Source of the DNA: Eubacterium sp.
GTDB lineage: Bacteria > Bacillota > Clostridia > Lachnospirales > Lachnospiraceae
DNA: 64,000 nt
Direction of reading: 5' to 3'
Assembly: GCA_021769425.1 (NCBI GenBank)
Contig: JAETSX010000006.1
Location: forward strand, 1-64,000
Positions 25,434 to 33,825 of the stretch are shown here, piece by piece; within the stretch, counting starts at the first letter, position 1, and every line of letters begins with the position of its first letter. The notes beneath the pieces were generated by a model. It searched no databases and had not been told where the DNA came from. It worked only from the letters and a program-made list of their open reading frames with translations. Made by a program: the position numbers and the translations under genes.

Positions 25434-27125
25434 TTAGATTTTACCCAACAGCGCAACCGCCTCATAAGGCCTAATCTGCATCGTCTGGGTTGTGGCGCTG
25501 TCACTGTAATTACCAATCAGTTTCACCAGTTTTGACGGTTCCTCGAACTGCTCCGGCAATGTATAGCTTCTCTCATTCTCGGAAAAATTGCATATTACAA
25601 GCATTTTCTCTGTTCCCAGGGTTCTAGTGTATACATAAAGATCCGGATCTTGCGGCAGCAGCAGATCATAGCTGCCATACACGATAATTTCATGTTCTTT
25701 TCTCAGGCGGATTAATTCTTTATAAAAGGAAAATACAGAATCCTTTCTGGCTGTCTGGTCTTTGGCATTGATCCATTTATAATTGGGATTTACCATAATC
25801 CAGGGCGTCCCTTCCGTAAAACCGGCATTCTGGCTGTCATCCCACTGAAAAGGAGTCCTGGCATTATCCCGGCTCTTATATCTTAAGTATTTCAGCATCT
25901 CTTCCTTGCTGTACACTCCCTGCTCCGTCAGTTTGTGATAGGCGTTGACGCTCTCTAAATCTCTAAAATCCTCAATGCCGCCAAAGGGCGCATTGGTCAT
26001 CCCCAGCTCCTGCCCCTGGTAAATATAAGGCGTTCCCTGCATCAGGTGCAGGCAGGCGGCAAGCATTTTGGCAGATAATTCCTGATATTTTTCACTGTCA
26101 TTCCCATAGCGGCTGACCGACCTGGGCTGATCATGGTTCTCCCAAAACAGGCTGTTCCATGCAACCTCTTCCAATCCTTTCTGCCACTTCGTCAGGACTT
26201 GTTTCATCTCCCTTAAATCCATTTTCTTATCCGTCCACTTGTTTCCATGGTCGGAATCCACATCCATATGCTCAAACTGGAATACCATGTTCAGTTCTTT
26301 TCCATCGCTTGAGGCATATTTTTTTGCCTCCTCCAAAGTCACCCCGGAACATTCTCCCACCGTCAGAGTGTCCGCCCGGTTAAGAACCTTCTGTCTCATC
26401 TCCTGAAGATATTCATGCACATGGGGACCGTTTGCCGTCTCCGAAAAGCCGGCATACCCATCCAATCCCGCTTCTCCGTCCAAAAACTCAGCGGGCTTGG
26501 AAATCAGGCTGATAACATCCATACGAAAGCCGTCAATTCCCTTGTCAATCCACCAGTTCATCATATCAAACACTTCATTTCTCACAGTCTCATTGTCCCA
26601 GTTCAAATCCGGCTGTTTTTTGGAAAATAAATGCAGATAATACATCTGGGTATTGTCATCATACATCCAGGCGGAACCAGAAAAGCAGGAGCCCCAGTTA
26701 TTGGGTTCCCTTCCATCCTTCCCTTCTCTCCAGATATAATAATCCCGGTAAGGATTGTCCCTGGATTTTCTGCTTTCCACAAACCAGGGATGTTCGTCGG
26801 AAGTATGGTTTACCACAAGATCCATTACAATTTTCAGTCCCCTGTCATGGGCAGCCGCCAGCATTTCATCGAAATCCTCCATGGTTCCGAATTCCTCCAT
26901 AATGCCCCGGTAGTCGCTGATGTCATACCCGTTATCGTCATTGGGGGACTGATAAACCGGCGACAGCCAGATGACATCGACCCCAAGTTCTTTCAGGTAA
27001 TCCAGTTTCTCTGTAATTCCTTTTAAATCTCCGATCCCGTCCCCGTTGCTGTCTTTAAAACTGCGGGGATAAATCTGATATACCACGCTTTCTTTCCACC
27101 ATTTTCTGTTTGATTCCGCATTCAT
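25434..27125 (-). CDS. GH13 alpha-glucosidase (oligo-1,6-glucosidase type)
   Basis: Cytosolic glycosidase of 563 residues, GH13 subfamily 31-like. Conserved regions are DLVVNHTSDEHPWF, GFRMDVISLI with the nucleophile Asp, TVGECSG with the acid/base Glu, and ENHDQPR with the stabilising Asp. Length and the N-terminal WWKESVVYQIYPRSF are typical of oligo-1,6-glucosidase, trehalose-6-phosphate hydrolase and isomaltase; there is no phosphotransferase gene nearby, so free alpha-glucosides are likelier substrates. ATG at 27125 follows GGAGG at nine bases. It ends the sugar operon after beta-phosphoglucomutase. Confidence 0.92.
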   Translation of the reverse strand: MNAESNRKWWKESVVYQIYPRSFKDSNGDGIGDLKGITEKLDYLKELGVDVIWLSPVYQSPNDDNGYDISDYRGIMEEFGTMEDFDEMLAAAHDRGLKIVMDLVVNHTSDEHPWFVESRKSRDNPYRDYYIWREGKDGREPNNWGSCFSGSAWMYDDNTQMYYLHLFSKKQPDLNWDNETVRNEVFDMMNWWIDKGIDGFRMDVISLISKPAEFLDGEAGLDGYAGFSETANGPHVHEYLQEMRQKVLNRADTLTVGECSGVTLEEAKKYASSDGKELNMVFQFEHMDVDSDHGNKWTDKKMDLREMKQVLTKWQKGLEEVAWNSLFWENHDQPRSVSRYGNDSEKYQELSAKMLAACLHLMQGTPYIYQGQELGMTNAPFGGIEDFRDLESVNAYHKLTEQGVYSKEEMLKYLRYKSRDNARTPFQWDDSQNAGFTEGTPWIMVNPNYKWINAKDQTARKDSVFSFYKELIRLRKEHEIIVYGSYDLLLPQDPDLYVYTRTLGTEKMLVICNFSENERSYTLPEQFEEPSKLVKLIGNYSDSATTQTMQIRPYEAVALLGKI

Positions 27126-27244
27126 TCTCTGCAACCTCCACTTTCACCATAATTATAGATCCGAAAAGGACAGATCACCTGTCTGCAATCTGTTCTTTTC
27201 AGTTATCTCATAACAAATCCGCTATCTTTCCTCCGGCAGGCAAA

Positions 27245-27934
27245 TCAGACATCCGTACCTAAGCAAACCATCTGGAATTTCTCTTTGATTGTCTGCAGCT
27301 TCAATTCTTTCGTATTTAAAAGCAAATCAGCTTCTTCCATCTCGGAGGGCGTACCTACCCCCACCGCCTTCATTCCTGCCCGGTGAATTGCCTCAATGCC
27401 GGTACGGGCGTCCTCAATGCCGATGCATTCTTCCGGAATAAGGCCGAAAGCTTCCATTCCTGCCAGAAAAATATCCGGAAAGGGCTTTGCATTGGGGATC
27501 TCTGCCGCATCTGCAATATAATCAAAATGCTGCTCCAACCCAAGCTGCCCTAAGATAAAAGGAGCATTTTTGCTTGCCGATGCAAGGGCTGTCTGAATCC
27601 CTTCTGCTTTCAGTTCTTCTAAGAATTCCTGTATTCCGGGAAGAATATCCGCCGGGGTAATCTGTTTGATCAATTCTTTATAATTGTCATTCTTCCTCTC
27701 TGCCAGCGCAGCTTTTTCGCTCTCTGTATAATTCCCGCAGGCATTTCCGTTTTCCAGTATCAATTCCAGGCTCTCCATTCTGGATACCCCTTTCAGTTTT
27801 TCATTATATACTTCATCAAAAGGAATGTCCAGTTCATCCGCCAGTTTTTTCCATGCCAGATAATGATACCGGGCGGAATCTGTAATTACTCCGTCCAAAT
27901 CAAAAATCACTGCTTTTAATTTATTTTTCTCCAT
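27245..27934 (-). CDS. pgmB: Beta-phosphoglucomutase
   Basis: HAD-superfamily mutase of 229 residues converting beta-glucose-1-phosphate to glucose-6-phosphate. Motif I is FDLDGVITDS, with nucleophile and acid Asp. The cap loop contains KLKGVSRMESLEL. Motif II is ALASASKNA, and motif III/IV lies in AKPFPDIF with GIEDARTGIEA. The gene overlaps the upstream permease by 14 bp. Its substrate normally comes from a maltose, trehalose or kojibiose phosphorylase (GH65), and none is seen in this window, so that gene may have been lost or lie elsewhere. Confidence 0.94.
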   Translation of the reverse strand: MEKNKLKAVIFDLDGVITDSARYHYLAWKKLADELDIPFDEVYNEKLKGVSRMESLELILENGNACGNYTESEKAALAERKNDNYKELIKQITPADILPGIQEFLEELKAEGIQTALASASKNAPFILGQLGLEQHFDYIADAAEIPNAKPFPDIFLAGMEAFGLIPEECIGIEDARTGIEAIHRAGMKAVGVGTPSEMEEADLLLNTKELKLQTIKEKFQMVCLGTDV

Positions 27935-28751
27935 CCATTCGTACTCCTAACAGAAAATATCTGTTAAAAATCAGATAAATTATAATAATCGGGAAGACGG
28001 ATATACATGCCGCCGCCATAACCTGATGCCACATGGTTCCTGCATTCTGGGTCTGAAAGCTCTGCAGTCCCAGGGTAAGCGTATATTTAGACGCTGTTTT
28101 AATATAAAGCATTGGTTTCGTAAATTCATTCCAGAACCCCATAAATACGAAAATTGCCTGGGTCGCTATGGCTGGCTTTGCCAGAGGCATACAGATCCGG
28201 AAAAACCTTGCATATCTTCCCAATCCATCAATACTGGCCGCTTCCTCCACTTCCTTCGGGAAATTCATAAAAAATTGCCTCATGAGAAAAATATTCCCGA
28301 CATTTGCCGCCGCAGGCAGAATCAATGACGCATAGGAGTCCAAAAGCCCCATTTTCTGCGAGATCAGATAATTGGGAATCAAAAGCGCCTGGGACGGCAC
28401 CATCATCAGCAGCAGAAGCCCGTGATAAATTTTATCTCTTCCCGGAAAAGAGAGCCTGGTAAGGGAATACCCAGCCATTGTATTGATAAACACATTTACA
28501 GCGGTTCCAATCACAGCCGCAATAAATGAATTCAAAAACCATTTTGGAAGCAGGGAAGATCTTCCGAAGATATATTTATAATTATCCCATGACATATTTT
28601 CAGAGATCAGGGACATATTTCCTCCCACAATTTCCTTCAAAGGCTTAAAAGATGCAGATACCATCCAGAGGAAGGGATACACGGTAGCAAAAGCCGCCAG
28701 CCCCAAGACGAGATACAGCAACAGTTTCCCAAAACTTTTTTTCTTTTTCAT
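27921..28751 (-). CDS. Sugar ABC transporter permease (MalG type)
   Basis: Inner-membrane permease of 276 residues of the carbohydrate CUT1 family. Six membrane segments are visible, with the EAA cytoplasmic loop EEAASIDGLGRYARFFRICM contacting the ATPase. It follows the truncated MalF-type permease at 11 bp and overlaps pgmB. The ATPase subunit is absent, as usual where a shared MsmK-type ATPase is used. With the partner permease truncated and no binding protein nearby, this transporter is probably non-functional in its present state. Confidence 0.92.
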   Translation of the reverse strand: MKKKKSFGKLLLYLVLGLAAFATVYPFLWMVSASFKPLKEIVGGNMSLISENMSWDNYKYIFGRSSLLPKWFLNSFIAAVIGTAVNVFINTMAGYSLTRLSFPGRDKIYHGLLLLMMVPSQALLIPNYLISQKMGLLDSYASLILPAAANVGNIFLMRQFFMNFPKEVEEAASIDGLGRYARFFRICMPLAKPAIATQAIFVFMGFWNEFTKPMLYIKTASKYTLTLGLQSFQTQNAGTMWHQVMAAACISVFPIIIIYLIFNRYFLLGVRMDGEK

Positions 28752-28762
28752 CTTCCCACCTC

Positions 28763-29012
28763 CTAATAGAGCCGTTCTTCCTTATTTGCCTTTTCCGCAA
28801 GTCTGGAAATCACCATAATTACAATTGCAAGAATCACCGCCATTGCAGCCGCATATCCCATAGCGTTCTGCGTGCCGAAAGCATATCTGTAAATCATCAG
28901 AGATACTGTCAAGGTTGAATTCTCCGGCCCGCCGGAACCGTTTGAGAAAATATATGCCTGATCAAACATCTGCAATGTGCCGATAATACTGGTCAAAAGC
29001 ACATATGTGGTG
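28763..29012 (-). pseudogene. 5'-truncated sugar ABC permease (MalF type)
   Basis: Only the last 80 or so residues of a MalF-type permease remain, from TTYVLLTSIIGTLQMFDQAY to KANKEERLY. This part holds the last membrane helices, and the EAA loop is lost. Upstream the frame runs straight into the terminal repeat of a decayed ISL3 element (a GTG at 29041 opens a frame, but its first nine residues are IS sequence). A full-length permease is about 290-310 residues. The binding-protein gene that should precede it is absent too. Confidence 0.85.
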
Positions 29013-29838
29013 GCCTTTCGTCGTTTATAGTGGGTAGCCACTCACTTTACTATTGATTATTACTACCAAATAATAGTACCATTAGGATATCAAATAAATG
29101 TAAGGATGGTACTCACTTATGGATAACACGGCTTTATTTACAGCAGCCTTGCAGCTCGAATGCCCATGGCAGGTTACAAATGTAGAACTTCTGCCTGAGC
29201 AAGACAGATACGTCTCTAAAAAAGACGAAGTGTCTATGGCTCAAAAATGATGGCAATCTCACAGATAGACAGCGCACGTGGAAAGAAGAATTACTAAAGT
29301 CCGCCAGACACCGGAAGACTGCCAGAGCCTATGCCATGCGGGTAGAGCTACAAGATATCTATGAGCAAAGCTGGGACAAAGAGTCTGCTGCTCGTCTAAA
29401 AAAGCTCTGCAGCTGGATGATGCATTCACGGTTGGAGCAGATGAAAGCATTTTGCCGGATGATACGTGACCACTGGGATGAAATCCTAAACTATTTTGAA
29501 TACAAATTAACAAACGCCATTCTTGAAGGGATGAACAGTATCATCCAGAATGTAAAGTGCCGTGCCCGTGGATTCAGAAATGTTGAATACTTCAAAACAA
29601 TGATATACCTGAATTGCAGCAAGCTTGATATAGATGCAGTTATGGCAAAGGCGTAGCAGTCGAATCCATTGATTCCTTGGTGATCCATATGTTGTGGAGC
29701 AAAGGTATGTCAAAGGTTTCCGTGAAGTGGAGCGTAGCTCCCTTGATATACCTTTGCTTCACAACTATCATATCGGTGCAGGAATCAATGTTAAAAATAC
29801 TTATTACCCACTAAATTTGACGAGGATCCAAAAAGGGT
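29013..29838 (+). mobile_element. Decayed ISL3-family insertion sequence
   Basis: Terminal inverted repeats of about 25 bp match at 17 positions. The left end reads GGCCTTTCGTCG...TAGTGGGTA at 29013-29037; the right end reads TACCCACTAAATTTGACGAGGATCC at about 29814-29838. Between them lie remnants of one transposase. The element is about 0.8 kb, roughly half the usual ISL3 size. It separates a truncated permease from the tail of an unrelated gene, so it marks a deletion joint. Confidence 0.75.
29119..29656 (+). pseudogene. ISL3 transposase, internally deleted and frameshifted
   Basis: The first 36 or so residues (MDNTALFTAALQLECPWQV...) end at a TGA (29248-29250). The frame then shifts to the transposase C-terminal region (WLKNDGNLTDRQRTWKEEL ... 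TNAILEGMNSIIQNVKCRAR), which ends at 29656. The bulk of the DDE catalytic domain is missing; a full enzyme has about 400 residues. It cannot transpose by itself. Confidence 0.8.
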
Positions 29839-29930
29839 ATATGCTCAGCTTTAACTTTAATAAACAGAAAGAAATCGGGGTGAAGGAAATCGTTCTCGGC
29901 AATAAATTAATCATTGAAGCGGTTGTATAA
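29832..29930 (+). pseudogene. 3' remnant of an AAA-ATPase/PD-(D/E)XK protein gene
   Basis: The last 32 residues (KGYMLSFNFNKQKEIGVKEI...) match the typical C-terminal end of the DUF1703-type AAA-ATPase-like proteins with a PD-(D/E)XK domain, common in Lachnospiraceae. The family identification is from memory of such tails. The rest of the gene (about 500 residues) is gone at the ISL3 right end. Confidence 0.5.
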
Positions 29931-29974
29931 CAGAATTTGCATCAGGCTGCATAACATCCCATTCCGGCTTTTCA

Positions 29975-30041
29975 AAATATGTCTGAAAGAGACGGCAGAA
30001 TGAAACCGCAAATCATACCGATGTCTCTATCAGACATATTT
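29975..30041. repeat. Long hairpin downstream of the DUF1349 gene
   Basis: 19-bp arms AAATATGTCTGAAAGAGAC and GTCTCTATCAGACATATTT with one mismatch and a 29-base loop. It lies 9 bp beyond the DUF1349 stop codon and may end that transcript, although no long T run follows. Confidence 0.7.
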
Positions 30042-30049
30042 CAATGTTC

Positions 30050-30649
30050 CTAATCCGGCTTCTGTCCCTCATGGGCCTTCCACTGGCATTCTGTCATCTG
30101 CAGGCTGGAAAACACCGCCCGGAAAGAAGAATCCTCCGGCGAACATGCATAAATGCCGAACCGTATCTTCCCGCCGCCCAAGTACATATGACAGATCCTC
30201 ATCTGGCTGAATGTCATTCCGTCATTGGAACATTCGATGCAGTAATCATCTTCCCGTCTGCTGAAACGGTACCACATGGTTTTCACGGATGCGTCTATTT
30301 CTGTTGTGGCCCAATCAGAATATCCGTGATTGGTTACCACGCTCCCCAAATGCTGGAAAGATTTATTCTCGTACTCAACGGAAGCCTTCAGCCAATTCTC
30401 ACTGTCTAAATACATCACAATGCCGCACTGGTCAAATCTGTGATGACTTTCCTGAAATTCTGTTTTCACAACAAAGCTGAAGTATTTTTCACTTGTCTCC
30501 ATCTGAAAAACCGGCGCATTGTCATTCTGAAAATGATAGTACGTCCTCTGCCATAAATCGGTATGAGGCTTTGTGACAACCTCAATGGCGTCCGGACTGA
30601 CCGTATATTGTTCCGGCTCCCTGGTCCATACAAATTTACTGAAATCCAT
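30050..30649 (-). CDS. DUF1349 domain protein
   Basis: Soluble protein of 199 residues with the DUF1349 beta-sandwich (concanavalin-like) fold: TYYHFQNDNAPVFQMETSEK, FDQCGIVMYLDSENWLKASVEYE and GIYACSPEDSSF. Family members often lie near glycoside hydrolases and are thought to bind carbohydrate, but a defined reaction is lacking. AAGGAGAAGAGAG precedes the ATG at 30649; a longer frame to 30679 has no site. It is an isolated gene next to the decayed region. Confidence 0.85.
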   Translation of the reverse strand: MDFSKFVWTREPEQYTVSPDAIEVVTKPHTDLWQRTYYHFQNDNAPVFQMETSEKYFSFVVKTEFQESHHRFDQCGIVMYLDSENWLKASVEYENKSFQHLGSVVTNHGYSDWATTEIDASVKTMWYRFSRREDDYCIECSNDGMTFSQMRICHMYLGGGKIRFGIYACSPEDSSFRAVFSSLQMTECQWKAHEGQKPD

Positions 30650-30947
30650 CTCTCTTCTCCTTATATTTTTCTTAATCATACCCTATCGCAGCAATTTTAA
30701 CAATAACATCCTGTGAAATAATAATCCCACTCTGCTTATATCGATACTTATTATGGTGTGGCTTTCATTTGTCTATGCAGAGTGCCGTAAGTGCCTATTT
30801 ATGGGGATTTCCGGCACTTTGCCTTTTCATCTTCTCTCATAAAAAAGCGTAAATTCACCAAAAAATAGTGTCAGAACTTGTGTCACCCATGAAATATGTG
30901 TCAGGCTTGCAAATGGTATAATCTATCGGGATTTCAAAAAAAGAATG

Positions 30948-30976
30948 TTGATTTTCAGATTCAGAGATGTTATATT
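30948..30976 (+). promoter_or_regulatory. Promoter of a small RNA-like transcript
   Basis: TTGATT (30948-30953), 17-bp spacer, TATATT (30971-30976). A second extended -10 (TGGTATAAT) lies at 30914-30922. Confidence 0.6.
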
Positions 30977-30980
30977 ATAG

Positions 30981-31070
30981 AAAAGGAGTAGCCGCCCACA
31001 AAGTGGTTAGCCTCTCAGAATAGCTAAAGCCTACCTGCAACCGCCAAGAATTACAAGGCAGGCTTATTTA
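30981..31070 (+). ncRNA. Small structured RNA, about 90 nt
   Basis: A non-coding stretch starts right after a good promoter at AAAAGGAGTAGCCGCCC. It holds a short stem around CCACAAAGTGG and ends in a terminator-like hairpin (AAGCCTACCTG / CAAGGCAGGCTT, 31027-31065) followed by ATTTATTTT. The sequence resembles stretches that accompany small holin-like type I toxin genes in Firmicutes, but no toxin frame is present here. That resemblance is from memory. It may be an orphan antisense RNA or a mobile-element relic. Confidence 0.45.
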
Positions 31071-31107
31071 TTTTCGCTTATTGTTCCTATCAATATAGGA
31101 AAGCAAC

Positions 31108-31148
31108 GCAATAACAATCCCGTGGTAAACCCGCGGGATTGTTATTGC
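31108..31148. terminator. Bidirectional terminator-like hairpin
   Basis: Perfect 15-bp arms GCAATAACAATCCCG / CGGGATTGTTATTGC around an 11-base loop. It lies downstream of the small RNA-like transcript and of the gene fragment at 31205. Confidence 0.75.
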
Positions 31149-31204
31149 TACGAAACGCGTAAATAAACTTCAATTAGGCTTTTGGGAATAACTCCAAAAG
31201 CCTG

Positions 31205-31444
31205 CTATACTTTAGCCAGGATCGGATCAAGAAGTTGTCGCACTTCTAAAGTGCATTCTGCATAGATCTGTAAGAATTCAAGGAAGGAAAAGATGCCAAA
31301 ATACTGCCCAACATATATAATGACCGTTTTCGGCCTGGTTTCCTTGTAGTTTTTCACTACGATTGGCAGGGATTTCCCTGAATATCTTTTGTCTTCGTCC
31401 AGATTCTTGTATATTTGGAAATAAAGGTAGCCCACCAGTGTCAT
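31205..31444 (-). pseudogene. Unrecognised gene fragment
   Basis: A 79-codon frame (MTLVGYLYFQIYKNLDEDKR...) with no ribosome binding site and a stop codon just upstream in frame. Its composition looks like real protein (regular helices such as FSFLEFLQIYAECTLEVRQL), so it is probably the tail of a larger, lost gene. I do not recognise the family. It sits among mobile-element remnants. Confidence 0.4.
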
Positions 31445-31560
31445 TATGCTATTAACTTATCAAAACAAGCAAAAAAACAAAATTATTTAAACCAAGACAT
31501 GTGAAAAGAACCACCCTTAAAAAGCTGGCTTTCCGTGGATATGTCTGTGCTAATTTCGTT

Positions 31561-31973
31561 TCATTGTGCGGATACTGCTGATGGATAATACGTTTCACAC
31601 ATTTCAAGTAATGAATTCATAATCCTTCTGCCTTTGTCCGATACATGATATCTGTGCGAATGAGGCGCTTTTCTTATCAGGCCATGAACTCGGAGCTTTT
31701 TGAGCAGCCTTGTTACCTTGCCTCTGTTTCTTTTGTCGCCAAAAGATTGCGGATAAATCTGTTGGCAGACCGCTTTGTTTGTAAAGCCTGATAAAAGGTA
31801 TTTACCGTCAGAAATAATCCGGAACATCCGCAGGGTTTCTTTTTCCCAAACATTAAATCCTGTATAGATTTTCCCGTTTTCGGTTTTCTTTGCACAGACC
31901 TGCTGGAAATGCCATTGATTTTTCCACTGTATTGTTCTAAAATATTTTTCATAAGAAACACTCTTTCTGTCAA
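31561..31973 (-). pseudogene. Internally deleted mobile-element protein with winged-helix tail
   Basis: Two overlapping frames belong to one broken gene. The start (31973 onward) reads VFLMKNILEQYSGKINGI. After a deletion or frameshift near 31910 another frame continues with KIYTGFNVWEKETLRMFRII and a winged-helix end (RGKVTRLLKKLRVHGLIRKA, SDKGRRIMNSLLEM), stopping at 31561. The pattern matches a transposase-like family with an N-terminal ILxxYxGKINGxxSCFDR motif and an HGLI...YxLTxxGR end, usually above 400 residues. The identification rests on remembered family features. It abuts and disrupts the SleB-type gene. Confidence 0.5.
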
Positions 31974-31979
31974 TGATAG

Positions 31980-33518
31980 CTACTGGGAAGATAAGTTCCC
32001 GATGAATGATTGGTACAAAGATACCGTAAGTGCATTATAGCACATGCGCATTGGCTTGGGAGTGTTTCTTTTTTTATTTTGTTTGCAGCTATTGCTGGCT
32101 CCGGCAATTGCTTCCTGTGCCGCCTGGATACAGCTTCCGGATACGCCATTTGCAAGCGCACTGGCAAGCGCGCCGCTGGACGCCGGCGTAAACTGACCGC
32201 CCTGATAAATAACGCCGGAGATGCTTCCTGCATAACCTGCACGGAGACGGTTCATTACTACAGCCCCTACTGCCAGTTTCCCTTCATAAGGCTCGCTTCC
32301 TGCTTCACACTGAATCAGCGCTCCCAACAAAGTTACGTCATCATATGATGCCGATACAGCCCCACGCTGGGATGTTCCCCCGGCAGACTGCTGTGCCTGT
32401 TTTGCTTTCTCTGCTTCTGCTGCAGCAATTGCGGCACGTTCTTCTTCAATGGAAATTGCTTTTCCAAGTTTTAATTCTACTTCCACAAACTCTTCGCTGA
32501 CATAGCCGGTTCCTTCTTCTAATTTCACCGGAACCCAGCCTTCTGCAGCTTCCGCCTCAGTATCCACCTTAATTTTACCGCCTTCTTCCAGGACATCTAA
32601 AATCTCAGTATCTTCTGAAGCAGATGTGGTTTCTCTGACTCTGACACCGCCTGTTACTGCGGTTGCATAAGTAGTTCCCACCTGATTTGCAAGGCTTTCT
32701 GCCTCCAGACCAGTTACGCAGAATTCATTTTTTACATATCCTTCCACGCTTCCGGAACTGATTTTGGTCCACTCTTCTCCCTTTTCCAGAATGTCCGCAG
32801 ATGCTCCCTTATGGAGCTTTCCTGCAAGCTCTGCTTCATCGGAAGGCTCTGTACGAATGTTCAGATAGTCTTCCACATTCGGGAGCAATTTGGATGCCCA
32901 GGGAGAAACCTCTTCATTGCCGACTGCCACCAGAGTATTGGTTACTGCAGTCTCCGGCTCCTCTGTTTCTTCCTTATTCTCTGTATTTTCCTCAGCTGCA
33001 GCTTCCGCTTTTGCCGCTTCTTCCGGCTCTTCTGCCTCAGCCGCTTCCTCCTGTTTTTTGGCTTCTGCCTCTTTCGGCTCCTCTGCCTCTTTTGGCTCTT
33101 CTGCCGCCTTCGGTTCCTCAGCTTCCGCCTCCTTTGGCTCCTCTGCTTCTACCTCTTTTGGCTCCTCTGCTTCTTCCTCTTTCGGCTCTTCTGCCTCTTT
33201 TGGCTCCTCTGTTTCTGCCTCTTTCGGCTCCTCTGCTGCTCCTGCAGCTTTCTCATTATTGGAAACTTCCTGTATTTCTTCTGCTTTTTGTTCAGGCTCA
33301 TTTTCTGTGATGGCTGCTGTCACAACATCTTTCACAATTCTTTCCTTTGTTGCCGCAACAAGTTCCTCACCTACTCCTGCCGGTTCTGCTGACAATTCTA
33401 CCTCCTGGCTGTCTGGAGCCTGAGTTGTTACATTATTTCCGCATACAGATGACACTGTCATCACCAGCGTAAAAGCTGCAACGATTCCGCTTTCCATAAC
33501 CTTCTTATCGAATTTCAT
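31980..33518 (-). CDS. Secreted SH3b/SleB-type cell-wall hydrolase, altered C terminus
   Basis: Protein of 512 residues: a hydrophobic export segment (about 12-28), an acidic Pro/Glu/Lys repeat linker (EEPKEAE repeats, about 95-160), two bacterial SH3 domains (about 210-270 and 285-350) and a SleB/CwlJ hydrolase domain (about 395-485) with the catalytic-type Glu in CEAGSEPYEGKLAVGAVVMNR. After AGASN the frame runs into Lys/Asn-rich sequence (SCKQNKKRNTPKPM...) contributed by a mobile-element remnant, so the last 20 or so residues of the hydrolase fold are replaced. Activity is doubtful. Upstream lie a consensus promoter and WalR-like boxes. Confidence 0.85.
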   Translation of the reverse strand: MKFDKKVMESGIVAAFTLVMTVSSVCGNNVTTQAPDSQEVELSAEPAGVGEELVAATKERIVKDVVTAAITENEPEQKAEEIQEVSNNEKAAGAAEEPKEAETEEPKEAEEPKEEEAEEPKEVEAEEPKEAEAEEPKAAEEPKEAEEPKEAEAKKQEEAAEAEEPEEAAKAEAAAEENTENKEETEEPETAVTNTLVAVGNEEVSPWASKLLPNVEDYLNIRTEPSDEAELAGKLHKGASADILEKGEEWTKISSGSVEGYVKNEFCVTGLEAESLANQVGTTYATAVTGGVRVRETTSASEDTEILDVLEEGGKIKVDTEAEAAEGWVPVKLEEGTGYVSEEFVEVELKLGKAISIEEERAAIAAAEAEKAKQAQQSAGGTSQRGAVSASYDDVTLLGALIQCEAGSEPYEGKLAVGAVVMNRLRAGYAGSISGVIYQGGQFTPASSGALASALANGVSGSCIQAAQEAIAGASNSCKQNKKRNTPKPMRMCYNALTVSLYQSFIGNLSSQ

Positions 33519-33592
33519 ATTAACCTCCTGAATTTCTGCTAAAATAACATTGAAAATTATTTAAAATTTTGTATGTTATTTTATTCGAATTT

Positions 33593-33618
33593 GTTACAAA
33601 TGTTACGAACTTGTTACA
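33593..33618 (-). promoter_or_regulatory. WalR (YycF)-like box
   Basis: Minus strand TGTAAC, five bases, CGTAAC, three bases, TGTAAC (33618 to 33593). The first pair fits the WalR consensus TGTWAH-N5-TGTWAH. It overlaps the end of the -10 and the start point of the cell-wall hydrolase promoter. Confidence 0.55.
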
Positions 33619-33646
33619 CTATAGCAAAGAAATTGTAAATTGTCAA
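33618..33646 (-). promoter_or_regulatory. Promoter of the SH3b/SleB gene
   Basis: Minus strand TTGACA (33641-33646), 17-bp spacer, TATAGT (33618-33623), about 100 bp upstream of the hydrolase start. Confidence 0.8.
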
Positions 33647-33771
33647 GCTGCCTGCATCAATTTCTTTCCGGCAATTCCGGGCCCATCCTTTTCATTTTCC
33701 GCCGTTATGTATAGAATTCAGGATAATTCTTACTAATTTTTGTACATTTTTGACATCCTCCAGGTATCTTC

Positions 33772-33800
33772 TTGCAATAAAACAAACAGACTGCTATAAT
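33772..33800 (+). promoter_or_regulatory. Promoter of the chemoreceptor gene
   Basis: TTGCAA (33772-33777), 17-bp spacer, TATAAT (33795-33800). It overlaps an upstream in-frame ATG (33799), which therefore cannot be the translated start. Confidence 0.75.
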
Positions 33801-33825
33801 GAAAAGAAAAAAGGAGGATACTCTT

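Noticed and set aside
31027-31148. Possible group II intron or tRNA-like structure
   Set aside because: No domain V motif, no reverse transcriptase and no cloverleaf with a T-loop; only simple hairpins are seen.
32801-33423. Three overlapping plus-strand frames rich in Leu, Phe or Ser
   Set aside because: They are complements of the Glu/Pro/Lys repeat linker of the SH3/SleB protein.
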